DNA of 64,000 nt from CADCTB01 sp963768975 (GTDB lineage: Bacteria > Actinomycetota > Acidimicrobiia > Acidimicrobiales > AC-14). The stretch covers positions 62,001 through 126,000 of the forward strand of contig CAVYKB010000012.1 in NCBI GenBank assembly GCA_963768975.1, read 5' to 3'. Of this stretch, positions 24,272 through 32,430 are shown piece by piece. The notes under the pieces were generated by a model. That model saw only the letters and a list, made by a program, of their open reading frames with translations, made no database searches and was not told the origin of the DNA. The translations under genes were made by a program, and so were the position numbers. Within the stretch, counting starts at the first letter, position 1. Every line of letters begins with the position of its first letter.

Positions 24272-25333
24272 GGGCGCGGATCCTCGGCTTGGGGCTCTCG
24301 GTGGCCATCATCGCAGCGGCTGGCGTGGCCATCGCCGCCCGTGGCGGCGGGGCCAGGGCGGCGGCGACCGGGGCCGCTGACGACGAGCCGGGCGTCTCGT
24401 CGGTGGCGGTCGCCCGGCGGGATTCTGGTGGCCCGCACGGAGCTGGACGGCACGCTTGGCTACTCGGGCACCCTCCGGGTCGCCGGCCAGTTGCAGGGCG
24501 TCGTCACCGCGGTGCCCGATGCCGGGACGGTGGTCGAGCGGGGCCAGCCCCTCTACTGGATCGACAACCGCCCGGTCCTGCTGCTCTACGGCGACCTGCC
24601 GGCGTGGCGCCGGCTGGCGGCGGGAATGGCTGACGGCCCCGACGTCCGCCAGCTGGAGGCCAACCTCGTGGCCATGGGCCACGCCACCGAGGCGGAGCTC
24701 ACCGTCGACGAGAAGTTCACCGCGGCCACCACTGCGGCGGTGAAGCGCTGGCAGAAAGCGGCCGGCGTGGAGGAGACGGGCGTCATCGAGCCCGGGCAGG
24801 CCGTGTTCCAGCCCGGCGCCTTCCGGGTCGCCGAGGTCAAGGTGGAGAGAGGCTCGCCGGCGCTCCCCGGGCAGCCGATGTTGACCGGCACGTCGATCAC
24901 CCGGGTGGTCACCGTCGACCTGGACGCCTCGAGGCAGACGCTGGTCAAGGCCGGTGACAAGGTGGAGGTGAAGCTGCCCGACGGGCGAGTCACGCCGGGG
25001 ACCATCTCCTCGGTCGGCACCGTGGCCCGGTCCTCGGGTCAGGGCGAGTCGGCCCGGCGCGTGGTGACGGTCACGGTGACCATGGACGACCCGGCGGCCT
25101 CGGGCTCACTGGACCAGGCGCCCGTGAAGGTCGGCATCACCAGCGACTCCCGCAAGGGCGTGCTCACCGTTCCCGTCAACGCCCTGCTGGCGCTGGCCGA
25201 GGGCGGCTACGGCGTACGCCTCCTCGACGGGCGCACCGTAACCGTCACGCCCGGGCTGTTCGCCCGGGGCATGGTCGAGGTCAGGGGCGAGGGCATCGCC
25301 GAGGGCGTCGAGGTGGAGGTCCCGGCGGCATGA
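24268..25333 (+). pseudogene. MacA-like efflux adaptor with peptidoglycan-binding domain, interrupted by a frameshift
   Basis: The N-terminus (MRARILGLGLSVAIIAAAGV) is a membrane anchor. Coding continues to VAVARRD, then one extra T at 24423-24424 shifts the frame; removing it gives ARRDLVARTELDGTLGYSG and the rest of a typical adaptor. Restored, it is about 354 aa: anchor, barrel/lipoyl-like region, an inserted PG_binding_1 domain (VRQLEANLVAMGHA to AVKRWQKAAGV) and a C-terminal beta-barrel (QAPVKVGITSDSRKGVLTVPVNALLAL). It belongs with the ATPase and permease that follow. Whether the shift is biological or a sequencing error is unclear; flanking genes are intact. Confidence 0.75.
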
Positions 25334-25394
25334 GACTCCGTTCGGGCGAGGTCTCATCGATCGCCGGTCGTCCATCTTGGTTTGGCGGGCGGCG

Positions 25395-26075
25395 ATGACG
25401 CCGGTCATTGAGCTTCGCGGGGTGACCAAGCGGTACCCGGGTCCGGTCGACGTCCTGCAGGGGGTGGACGTGACGGTGCATGCCGGCGAGCTGGTCGGCA
25501 TCGTTGGGCCGTCGGGGTCGGGCAAGTCCACCCTCCTGCACCTGATGGGCACCCTCGACCGGCCCTCGGCTGGGGTCGTGCGCATCGCCGGTGAGGACGT
25601 CGCCGGCCTCGGCGACCGGGCGCTGTCGGGCCTGCGGGCCAGGACGATCGGCTTCGTGTTCCAGCAGTTCTTCCTGCTGGACGGGATGTCGGCGGCCGAC
25701 AACGTGGCCCAGGGGCTGCTGTACCACGGCGTGCCGGCCCGGCAGCGCCGGCGGCGGGCCACCGAGACGCTGGAGCGGGTCGGTCTGGGCCACAGGCTGG
25801 GGCACCGGCCGGCGCAACTGTCCGGGGGTGAGCGCCAGCGGGTGGCCATCGCCCGGGCGGTCGTCGCCCGGCCGGCGCTGGTCCTCGCCGACGAGCCGAC
25901 CGGCAACCTCGACAGCCGGTCCAGCGACGAGGTGTTCGCCATCCTGGCGGAGCTCAACGTCGACGGGACGACGGTAGTGGTTGTCACCCACGACCGGGAG
26001 CGGGCCGCTGGCCTGCCCCGGGTCGTGGAGATGCTCGATGGGCGGGTCCGTTCCGATCTGGCGGCGGCCCGATGA
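25395..26075 (+). CDS. ABC transporter ATP-binding protein, MacB/LolD type
   Basis: 226 aa, standard for the family. Walker A is GPSGSGKST (38-46), Q-loop Gln90 in FVFQQF, signature LSGGERQR (142-149), Walker B LVLADEP with GNLDS after it, and the H-loop His in VVTHDRE. This LolD/MacB subgroup powers mechanotransmission exporters rather than importers. It lies between the adaptor and permease genes, overlapping the permease start as ATGA, and so forms a tripartite-like export system. Confidence 0.9.
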   Translation: MTPVIELRGVTKRYPGPVDVLQGVDVTVHAGELVGIVGPSGSGKSTLLHLMGTLDRPSAGVVRIAGEDVAGLGDRALSGLRARTIGFVFQQFFLLDGMSAADNVAQGLLYHGVPARQRRRRATETLERVGLGHRLGHRPAQLSGGERQRVAIARAVVARPALVLADEPTGNLDSRSSDEVFAILAELNVDGTTVVVVTHDRERAAGLPRVVEMLDGRVRSDLAAAR

Positions 26076-27253
26076 GCGCCCTGGCACCCGGCGACCTGCT
26101 GCGGGTCGGTAGCGTCGGCCTCCGGACCCGCCAGCTGCGGACCGGGCTGTCTGGCCTGGGCATCGCCATCGGCATTGCCGCCATGGTGGCCGTGCTCGGC
26201 ATTTCATCGTCCAGCAGGGCCGACCTGCTCGCCCAGCTCGACCGGCTAGGGACGAACCTTCTCACGGTGAGCCCGGGCCAGACCCTGTTCGGCGAGGACG
26301 CATCGTTGCCGAAGGAGTCGGTCGGGATGATCGGGCGCATCGGGCCGGTGGAGTCGGTGAGCGCGACAGGCACCGTCTCGGCGTCGGTGCGCCGCAGCGA
26401 CCTCATCCCGGCCCAGCAGACGGGCGGCATCGCGGTGCGGGCCGCCCGGAGCGACCTGCTGGGCGTGCTGGGCGGGGCCGTCCGCTCCGGGAAGTTCCTC
26501 GACGCGGCCACGGAGAGGTATCCCGTCGTGGTCCTCGGTTCGGTGGCGGCCGAGCGCCTCGGGATCGACCGGGCCGTCCCCTCAGTGCTCGTGCTCGTCG
26601 GCGACCAGTGGTTCACCGTCGTCGGCATCCTCGACCCGGTGGCGCTGGCGCCGGAGATCGACCGCTCGGCGCTGGTCGGCTTTCCCGTGGCCGAGTCGGT
26701 GCTGGGCTTCAGCGGCAACCCGACGACGATCTACACCCGCTCGGCCGAGGAGTTCGTCGACGCAGTGCGCGACGTGCTTCCGGCGACCGCCAACCCGGCC
26801 AACCCCGAGGAGGTCAAGGTCAGCCGGCCCTCCGACGGGCTCGCCGCCCAGGCCGCGACCAAAACGGCCTTCACCGCGTTGCTCCTGGGCCTGGGCGCGG
26901 TCGCCCTGCTGGTCGGCGGCGTCGGCATCGCCAACGTCATGGTGATCTCGGTCCTGGAGCGCCGGCCCGAGATCGGCCTGCGCCGCGCTCTGGGCGCCAC
27001 CCGGGGCCAGATCCGCACCCAGTTCCTGTCCGAGTCACTGCTGCTCTCCGTGCTCGGCGGAGTCGCCGGCGCCGGCCTTGGTACCGCAGTCACGTGGGCC
27101 TACGCGTCGAGCCGGGACTGGACGGTGGTGGTGCCGGCGCTCAGCCTGGCCGCCGCCCTGGGGGCGGCGCTGGCCATCGGCAGCGTCGCCGGCCTCTACC
27201 CTGCGGTCCGGGCCGCCCGCCTGTCGCCGACGGAGGCGCTGCGCTCGGTGTGA
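26072..27253 (+). CDS. MacB-type ABC transporter permease
   Basis: 393 aa. An N-terminal helix (about 25-48), a large periplasmic MacB_PCD domain (about 50-255) and three C-terminal helices of the FtsX type (about 275-300, 322-350, 355-378). The motif ERRPEIGLRRALGATRGQIRTQF is the conserved cytoplasmic coupling region, and the end ARLSPTEALRSV is diagnostic. With the ATPase and adaptor it probably exports a peptide, lipid or drug. The divergent two-component system may control it. Confidence 0.9.
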   Translation: MSALAPGDLLRVGSVGLRTRQLRTGLSGLGIAIGIAAMVAVLGISSSSRADLLAQLDRLGTNLLTVSPGQTLFGEDASLPKESVGMIGRIGPVESVSATGTVSASVRRSDLIPAQQTGGIAVRAARSDLLGVLGGAVRSGKFLDAATERYPVVVLGSVAAERLGIDRAVPSVLVLVGDQWFTVVGILDPVALAPEIDRSALVGFPVAESVLGFSGNPTTIYTRSAEEFVDAVRDVLPATANPANPEEVKVSRPSDGLAAQAATKTAFTALLLGLGAVALLVGGVGIANVMVISVLERRPEIGLRRALGATRGQIRTQFLSESLLLSVLGGVAGAGLGTAVTWAYASSRDWTVVVPALSLAAALGAALAIGSVAGLYPAVRAARLSPTEALRSV

Positions 27254-27268
27254 CCCCGACCCGCTTCG

Positions 27269-27619
27269 CTATTTCCGGCGGAGGCGCTTCCACCAGGGGG
27301 CCTTCTGGCCGTCACGCTCGACGCCCAGCTCGGCCATGATCCGCGGGCCGGCGGCGTTGATGATGTCCTCGGCCTCGTCGAGGAGCTCGGCGGCGCCGTT
27401 GCCCAGCCCCGGCGGCTCCGGCGGGGTCGGCGGCGCCAGCAAATTGCCGTGGGTCCAGTTGACGTCGGCCAGGCGGGGGGCGAAGCCGACGCAGTTCTCC
27501 GGGCACCGCCAGGGGGCCTCTGGGGCCAGGTCGATATTGCATTTCCGCACCGTTTCGCCGGTCGGATAGGTCCGGCTTTCGTAGTTCTTGCAGTCGGTCC
27601 GCATCGGCATGTCAACCAT
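27269..27619 (-). CDS. Small protein with a four-cysteine N-terminal motif
   Basis: 116 aa; in-frame ATGs at 27610 and 27604 are alternatives. The N-terminal half contains DCKNYESRTYPTGETVRKC and then PWRCPENCVGF, four cysteines suited to binding a metal. The C-terminal half is Pro/Gly-rich and ends in a basic segment, APWWKRLRRK. I recognise the pattern as common among uncultured actinobacterial genomes but cannot name a function. It is divergent from the whiB7 leader, so the two promoters share about 60 bp. Confidence 0.65.
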   Translation of the reverse strand: MVDMPMRTDCKNYESRTYPTGETVRKCNIDLAPEAPWRCPENCVGFAPRLADVNWTHGNLLAPPTPPEPPGLGNGAAELLDEAEDIINAAGPRIMAELGVERDGQKAPWWKRLRRK

Positions 27620-27644
27620 CTTTCCAGTTCTTTCGTTAATTCGG

Positions 27645-27673
27645 TTGACGGGGCGCGCGGCAGTGGACACGAT
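27645..27673 (+). promoter_or_regulatory. Candidate promoter of the whiB7 leader
   Basis: TTGACG at 27645-27650 is a good -35 element. Seventeen bases on lies CACGAT, a weak -10 with the key A and final T. A start site seven bases later would fall on the ATG of the upstream small ORF (27680), making it leaderless. Mycobacterial whiB7 likewise has a strong promoter far upstream of the gene. Confidence 0.45.
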
Positions 27674-27679
27674 GTACCC

Positions 27680-27850
27680 ATGCGAGTAGTGGCCTGGCAG
27701 AACGCGTGCAAGCAGGGCGGCGGCGATCGCGGCCTCGCGCGCCTGCGTCCGACCATGGCCACCGCACCGTCCGCCGCCGAGCGGTCGTTCGGCATCCACC
27801 ACAACTACATCGAGCGGCCATGGGGCCCAGGAGGCGCATCACCGGGTTAG
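27680..27850 (+). CDS. Candidate upstream ORF in the whiB7 leader
   Basis: 56 codons, MRVVAWQNACKQGGGDRGLA and onward, ending 27 bases before a strong intrinsic terminator. There is no ribosome binding site, but the predicted promoter would start transcription at its ATG. In mycobacteria whiB7 is held off by a terminator whose formation depends on translation of an upstream ORF. The protein itself has no recognisable domain and may matter only as a translated sensor. Confidence 0.4.
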   Translation: MRVVAWQNACKQGGGDRGLARLRPTMATAPSAAERSFGIHHNYIERPWGPGGASPG

Positions 27851-27877
27851 CACCCCACCACCTCCACAGCAGGCCCC

Positions 27878-27910
27878 AAGGCCGCCGGGATTCTCCCGGC
27901 GGCCTTTCTC
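27878..27910 (+). terminator. Intrinsic terminator (attenuator) upstream of whiB7
   Basis: A perfect 13-bp stem, AAGGCCGCCGGGA and TCCCGGCGGCCTT, closes a 3-base loop and is followed by TCTCATT. It stands 68 bp before the whiB7 start codon and after the small upstream ORF. TGGGGCC near 27823 could pair with GGCCCCA at 27872-27878 at the base of the stem, a possible competing structure. This is the arrangement expected for ribosome-controlled attenuation. Confidence 0.75.
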
Positions 27911-27977
27911 ATTGCCTGACCACAGAGACCAACCACACACGAGACGCAGAGAACACGAGACGGAGAGGAGCGAACAG

Positions 27978-28322
27978 ATGCTGGCCGAGCGGCGGGAAAA
28001 CGAGGAGTTCAACGAGGGCCAGGACCAGGCGTGGCTGTGGACGAACGCGCGGTGCAACGACGGTACGGGGAACCTGGCGGCGCTGTTCTTCTCCGAGCAG
28101 CTTGACGACATCGCCCGGGCCAAGGCCTTCTGCGGTGCGTGCCCGGTCAAGGATGCCTGCTTTGAGGCCGCTTTGGTCCGGCGCGAGCCCTACGGCGTCT
28201 GGGGTGGCCGCCTGTTCTTCAAGGGCAAGGTGCTGGCGGTCAAGCGGCCCCGGGGCCGTCCGCCCAAGAACCCGCGTCCCGAGATGATCGTCGACGACGG
28301 TCCCGAGACCCTGATCGCCTGA
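27978..28322 (+). CDS. whiB7: WhiB7-type iron-sulfur transcription regulator
   Basis: 114 aa; the ATG is preceded by GAGAGGAG at good spacing. The four Fe-S cysteines are C26, C52, C55 and C61 (C-x2-C-x5-C at the end), followed by REPYGVWGG (69-77) and a C-terminal AT-hook, KRPRGRPPK (89-97). The combination of GVWGG with a close RGRP AT-hook identifies the WhiB7 branch, which binds the vegetative sigma factor and activates intrinsic antibiotic-resistance genes. The long leader with small ORF and terminator strengthens the assignment. Its downstream targets are not evident in the window. Confidence 0.85.
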   Translation: MLAERRENEEFNEGQDQAWLWTNARCNDGTGNLAALFFSEQLDDIARAKAFCGACPVKDACFEAALVRREPYGVWGGRLFFKGKVLAVKRPRGRPPKNPRPEMIVDDGPETLIA

Positions 28323-28341
28323 CCCCCCACAGGCCCCCACA

Positions 28342-28373
28342 CCCGCCGGCGGGCTCCCCCGCCCGCCGGCGGG
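28342..28373. repeat. Twin GC palindromes after whiB7, possible terminator
   Basis: CCCGCCGGCGGG, itself a perfect 12-bp palindrome, occurs twice with eight bases between. The two copies can pair with each other, extended by ACAC and GTGT on the flanks. There is no T-run, so it may be a Rho-independent-like structure of the actinobacterial kind or only an RNA-stability hairpin. Confidence 0.45.
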
Positions 28374-28414
28374 AAGTGTCGGCCCCCGTAGGGGATTCGG
28401 TGCAGAATCCAGGC

Positions 28415-28720
28415 ATGAGCAGTCAAGAAGATCCCGAGGAGAGCGCGACCGCCGACGACGAGACCGCCGGCGGCGGCGCTGAGGAGCCGGAGAACCGTGC
28501 ACCGGAGACGCCCGCCGCCGGCGGCGAAGGCGACGACGACCATGAGGTAGACCGGCTCCCGACGGAGGACGAGCGCATCGAGCAGCTGACCGAGCGCATC
28601 GAGAAGGCCCGGACCCAGGCGGAGGAGGCCGGCGTGCTCACCGACGATGACGCTGAGGAGTACGTCGAGAGCGGTGCCACCGAGGAGGAGGACGACCAGA
28701 CCATCACCCCGCCCGGGTGA
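28415..28720 (+). CDS. Small, highly acidic protein of unknown function
   Basis: 101 aa, about a third Asp/Glu, with runs such as GEGDDDHEVDR and EEEDDQT and a short helical segment, RIEQLTERIEKARTQAEEAGV, that could form a coiled coil. No cysteines and no signal peptide. Its composition suggests an intrinsically disordered cytoplasmic protein. It ends four bases before the convergent kinase gene. No family is recognised. Confidence 0.6.
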   Translation: MSSQEDPEESATADDETAGGGAEEPENRAPETPAAGGEGDDDHEVDRLPTEDERIEQLTERIEKARTQAEEAGVLTDDDAEEYVESGATEEEDDQTITPPG

Positions 28721-28723
28721 GGC

Positions 28724-30328
28724 TCAGGCCTTCAGCGTCAAGGACCTGACCACCGCTTCGGCCGGGGCGATCGACCGGTCGAAACCGTCATTCGGGGCGA
28801 CGATGGAGATCACGAGCGTCCGGCCGCCGTTGCCGACGACGTAGAGGCGCATCCGCCGGCCCTGGTCCAGCTTGACCACGCGGTACCTGGGCCGTTCGGC
28901 GTCGAGCTGGAACAAGACGACACACCGCTCCGCGCACGCGCCCGAGGCGTACCCGTCGCCGACCTCCACGTCGATGCGCGCTGCGCCGGCGCCGGCCACC
29001 GTGGCCGACCCGGCCCGGGAAGCCCGCAGCCGGGGATGGCGAGCCAGCCAGTCGGTCAACGGCCGCGGCGCCGGCTCGACCGAGTCGGCGGCGATGTAGT
29101 CCGGGGCCGTCGAATACCGGCCGTCGGCCCGGAACACCCGCTTCACGTCGAGGAAGCTCAGCTCTACATCGCCGCCCCGACGCAGGGTCACCACGTCACC
29201 GGCCTCGCCCTCGGCCATCGTCCACCCGCTCTCGAGGTCGAAGGCGACCCCCGGGAACATCCCCGCCGTCGTGTAACGGCCGGCCGGGATGGGACCCTCG
29301 CCGGTCGCCAGGGGCTTCGGGACGACTGTCGTCGTCGTGCTCGACCCGCCCGAGCCCCCGCCGGCGGCCGCGGCCACCAAGGCCACGACCACAACGGCGA
29401 GGACCGCCAGGCCGGCGAATGCCGGCCGGCGATCGACCGACGGCCACGCCGGCTGGGGCGCCGGCGCCTCGATCGCCGCCGTCTCGGTGAGGTCCAGGCG
29501 CTGAGTTGCGGTGGGTGACGGGCCGGAAAGGTTCTGCGCCATCTCCGCTGCGCTGGCGAACCTCCGGCCGGGATCGCGCTCCATCGCCCGCTCCACCGCG
29601 GCGACCAGGTGCTCGGGCAGCCCGGGCATCAGCTCGGCGAGGGCCGGCGGTTGGTCGCTCTGAATCGCCTTGGCCACCGCCACCGGTGTGTCGCCGTCGA
29701 ACGGCGGCCGGCCGCTCAACGCCTCGTAGAGGAGCACCCCGACCGAGTAGAGATCGCTCGCAGGTGTGGCCGGGCGCCCGGCCAGCCGTTCAGGTGGGAG
29801 GTAGCCCGGCGTGCCCAGGATCAGTCGCCCGGTGGTGACGTCGACCTCGGAGCCCGCCTTGGCGATTCCGAAGTCCGCCACCTTCGCCGTCCCGTCGGGG
29901 CAGATGAGCACGTTGGCGGGCTTGACGTCACGGTGGACGATCCCGGCAGCATGAGCTGCGTCGAGGGCGGCCAGCACGTCATTCGCCACGCCCTGCGCCC
30001 GCTCGGGGGCCAGCGGTCCCTCGGCGATCTCGTCGGCCAGCGTGCGGCCCGGGAGCCGCTCCATCACCAGGAACGGAGCGCCCTCATGCTCGCCGCTGTC
30101 GTAGACGGTAACGATGTTGGGGTGGTTGAGGCTGGCTGCGGACCGAGCCTCGGCCTCGAAGCGCGCCCTGGGCTCCGAACGGGTGGCCACGTCGGAGCTC
30201 AGGAACTTCACCGCCACGTCTCGTCGCAGCCGGAGGTCCCGTGCCGCCCAGACGTCCGCCATCCCGCCCTGGCCGAGCCGCTCACCCAGCTCGTAGCGAT
30301 CGGCGATCGTCGTCGAGGAGCGGGTCAC
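28724..30328 (-). CDS. Membrane-anchored eukaryotic-type Ser/Thr protein kinase (PknB-like)
   Basis: 534 aa from GTG. The cytoplasmic kinase domain (about 12-270) has GQGGMADVW, Lys41 in VAVKF, HRDVKPANVL with Asp134, DFG (152-154) and GTPGYLPPE. A Pro/Ala-rich juxtamembrane part contains TETAAIE, a likely phosphorylated FHA-docking site. One helix (about 303-322) leads to an extracellular domain of about 200 residues with a cysteine pair (SGACAERC) and no PASTA repeats. The outer domain suggests a ligand-sensing role; the ligand is unknown. Substrates are not evident nearby. Confidence 0.9.
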   Translation of the reverse strand: MTRSSTTIADRYELGERLGQGGMADVWAARDLRLRRDVAVKFLSSDVATRSEPRARFEAEARSAASLNHPNIVTVYDSGEHEGAPFLVMERLPGRTLADEIAEGPLAPERAQGVANDVLAALDAAHAAGIVHRDVKPANVLICPDGTAKVADFGIAKAGSEVDVTTGRLILGTPGYLPPERLAGRPATPASDLYSVGVLLYEALSGRPPFDGDTPVAVAKAIQSDQPPALAELMPGLPEHLVAAVERAMERDPGRRFASAAEMAQNLSGPSPTATQRLDLTETAAIEAPAPQPAWPSVDRRPAFAGLAVLAVVVVALVAAAAGGGSGGSSTTTTVVPKPLATGEGPIPAGRYTTAGMFPGVAFDLESGWTMAEGEAGDVVTLRRGGDVELSFLDVKRVFRADGRYSTAPDYIAADSVEPAPRPLTDWLARHPRLRASRAGSATVAGAGAARIDVEVGDGYASGACAERCVVLFQLDAERPRYRVVKLDQGRRMRLYVVGNGGRTLVISIVAPNDGFDRSIAPAEAVVRSLTLKA

Positions 30329-30337
30329 TCCGAAGAC

Positions 30338-31006
30338 TTACCCAGATCCTCGCATCGGTGGCGGATCGGTCGACGGGCCGACGTGTTCGGCGAGCCAGTC
30401 GTTCATGGGCCGGGCCGCCCGCCAGACCTCGACGATCCTGTCGGCCGCGCCCGGCGTGTGCAGCCAGCGGGCGGGCGGGTGGCGGCGCATCACCGCCACG
30501 CTCTTGTGGCGGAGCAGCTCCACCCGTGGATGATCTCGCGGGTAGCCGCGAGGTGCGGTCTTGAGCGCCGGCGACTCGTTGGTGAGCTCCCGGGGGGCCA
30601 GGTCGGCCATGATCCGCCCGAGCGCGGCGCCGGCCTCCTCGTCGTCGACCGCCCGCCGGTACCGGTCGAGCTGATCGTTCGCCATCATCCAGTACCCGGA
30701 GGCGACGACCAGCCCGGTGGCCGAGATCTCGACGTAGTACGCCTCACCACCTTCGCCCTCGGTCACCGCGTAGCAACGCGTCTTGTAGGGCGACTTGTCC
30801 TTGCTGAAGCGCACGTCCCGGTTGGGGCGGAACACCTTCAGCGGGCCGAACTCGTCGGCGACGAGTTCGCCCAGCGCTTCAAACGGCGCCTTGACGTCAC
30901 GCTCGTAGACGTCCTTGTGGGCGGTCCAGAAGGAGCGGCTGTTGTCCTGTTCGAGGTCTCGGTAGAAGTCGAGGGCGCCGGCGGGCCAGCCGTGGAATCC
31001 GGCCAC
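30338..31006 (-). CDS. DUF2461 / TIGR02453 family protein
   Basis: 222 aa. It has the family's characteristic segments: GALDFYRDLEQDNSRSFWTAHKD near the start, FRPNRDVRFSKDKSPYKT in the middle (the invariant block), EAYYVEISATGLVVASGYW, and LKTAPRGYPRDHP late. Members are cytoplasmic proteins of unknown biochemical role found in many bacteria and fungi. It lies ten bases from the kinase gene on the same strand and five bases from the following GPP34-like gene, so a loose operon is possible. Confidence 0.85.
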   Translation of the reverse strand: MAGFHGWPAGALDFYRDLEQDNSRSFWTAHKDVYERDVKAPFEALGELVADEFGPLKVFRPNRDVRFSKDKSPYKTRCYAVTEGEGGEAYYVEISATGLVVASGYWMMANDQLDRYRRAVDDEEAGAALGRIMADLAPRELTNESPALKTAPRGYPRDHPRVELLRHKSVAVMRRHPPARWLHTPGAADRIVEVWRAARPMNDWLAEHVGPSTDPPPMRGSG

Positions 31007-31011
31007 GCCGG

Positions 31012-31338
31012 TCAGCCGGCGCCGGCGGCCACCGCGGCCGCCTCCTTGACGAGCCGGCGCACGACCTTGCCGATGGACGCCAGGTCGGAGCCGTCGAGGG
31101 CGTGGTCGATCCGCTCGGCGACGACCTGGGCGGCGGCGGCCAGGACCGGCTCTGCCGGAGCCCCGCCCGGCACGGCCACGATCCGGTCGTCGTCGGCGGT
31201 GCCGACGGCGCCGTCGAGGAGCAGCTCGGCGACCAGCAGGCCGGCGAGGCAGGCGTTGAGGTTGCCGCCGGTGCCGAGTTGGGCGCGGCCCTTGCCGGGC
31301 TTGATCGCCACGAGCGCCAATTCCTCGGCGAGGAGCAT
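31012..31338 (-). CDS. Truncated GPP34-family (Golgi phosphoprotein 3-like) protein
   Basis: 108 aa. The first 42 residues, MLLAEELALVAIKPGKGRAQ and NLNACLAGLLVAELLLDG, match the N-terminus of GPP34 domains, which in full length are about 200-230 aa and bind phosphoinositide head groups in eukaryotes. The second half retains ERIDHALDG-like sequence but is short, so the lipid-binding hairpin and C-terminal helices seem to be missing. It may be a compact variant or a decaying gene; the frame is clean. Confidence 0.65.
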   Translation of the reverse strand: MLLAEELALVAIKPGKGRAQLGTGGNLNACLAGLLVAELLLDGAVGTADDDRIVAVPGGAPAEPVLAAAAQVVAERIDHALDGSDLASIGKVVRRLVKEAAAVAAGAG

Positions 31339-31407
31339 GCTCCGACGCTACCGCCCCCTATCCGAGGAGCAGGGCGACGGTTCCATAGCTCGACGTGAAG
31401 CCGGTGC

Positions 31408-32430
31408 TCAGACGCCCAGCTGAAGCTGGCTGACCGCCGGCGCCGGCGGCTCAGCCTTGATCGTCACTGAGCGGGACTGCCGTGGGCCGGCCGAACGCCC
31501 GCCGAAGCGGGCGACCAGGTCGCGCACGGTCTGCGCCAGCTCGTCCTGGGTCTTCGCCGGCGCGTAGGCCCGGGGGTAGAGGCCGGCGTAGCGCTCCAGA
31601 AGATCCGGGCGGGCGCCGGTCAACCAGCGCAGGTAGTGCTCCCGCACCCCGGAGCGCAGGTGGAGCAGCAGGGGGGTGACGGACACGGCGCCGGCCTCCA
31701 CGCACGCCTTGACCACCGCCTCCAGTTGCTCGGGGCCGTCGGACAGACCGGGCAGGATCGGCGCCACCAGCACGCCGCACGGCACGCCGGCCTGGTTGAG
31801 CTTGGCCACCGCCTCCACCCGCCGGCGGGGATGGGGCGTGCCCGGCTCGGTCAGCCGCCAAACCTCCTCGTCGAGGGTGCCGATGGAGAAGTTGGCCCGC
31901 ACGTCGGTGCGCTTGGCGGCCTCGGCCAGCAGGTCGAGGTCACGCAGGATGAGCGTCGACTTGGTGAGGATGGAAAACGGGTTGGCGGCCGCCGACAGCT
32001 CGCCCACGATGCCTTGCGTCAGCCGGTACTTGCCCTCGCAGCGCTGGTAGGGGTCGGTGTTGGTGCCCATGGCGATGTGGTCGCCGGCCCACCGCCCCGG
32101 TGCCAGCTCCGCTCGCACCCGCTCGACGGCGTTGATCTTCACCACGATCTTCCGGTCGAAGTCGTCGCCGGCGTTCATGCCCAGGTACTCGTGCGTCGGC
32201 CGAGCGAAGCAGAATACACACGCATGCGAGCAGCCCCGGTACGCGTTGATCGTCCAGCGGAAGGGCATGCGGGAGGCTTTGGGCACCTCGTTGATGACCC
32301 GGCGGGCGTGGACATGGAGGAACTCCAGGCCCCGGAACTCGCCCCGGCCGATGTGGCGCTCGACCTCCTGCTCGAAGAGGGCGCCCTGACCGCCGTCGTC
32401 GTCGGCCAGGCGCCAGCGCAGCTCGCTCAC
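31408..32430 (-). CDS. Rv2578c-family radical SAM protein (spore-photoproduct-lyase-like)
   Basis: 340 aa from GTG. The radical SAM cluster motif is C67-x3-C71-x2-C74 (GCSHACVFCFARPTH), followed by the SPL-like block GDDFDRKIVVKINA and NTDPYQRCEGKYRLTQGI. The family is related to spore photoproduct lyase and is usually annotated as a DNA-repair-associated radical SAM protein. A LexA-type box sits directly upstream with a -10 element and predicted leaderless start, so DNA-damage induction is likely. The chemical reaction is not established for this family. Confidence 0.9.
   Translation of the reverse strand: MSELRWRLADDDGGQGALFEQEVERHIGRGEFRGLEFLHVHARRVINEVPKASRMPFRWTINAYRGCSHACVFCFARPTHEYLGMNAGDDFDRKIVVKINAVERVRAELAPGRWAGDHIAMGTNTDPYQRCEGKYRLTQGIVGELSAAANPFSILTKSTLILRDLDLLAEAAKRTDVRANFSIGTLDEEVWRLTEPGTPHPRRRVEAVAKLNQAGVPCGVLVAPILPGLSDGPEQLEAVVKACVEAGAVSVTPLLLHLRSGVREHYLRWLTGARPDLLERYAGLYPRAYAPAKTQDELAQTVRDLVARFGGRSAGPRQSRSVTIKAEPPAPAVSQLQLGV

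Noticed and set aside
28342..28373. Start of a CRISPR or other array from the twin 12-bp palindromes
   Set aside because: Only two units and an eight-base spacer, self-complementary and next to a gene end, so better read as a hairpin.
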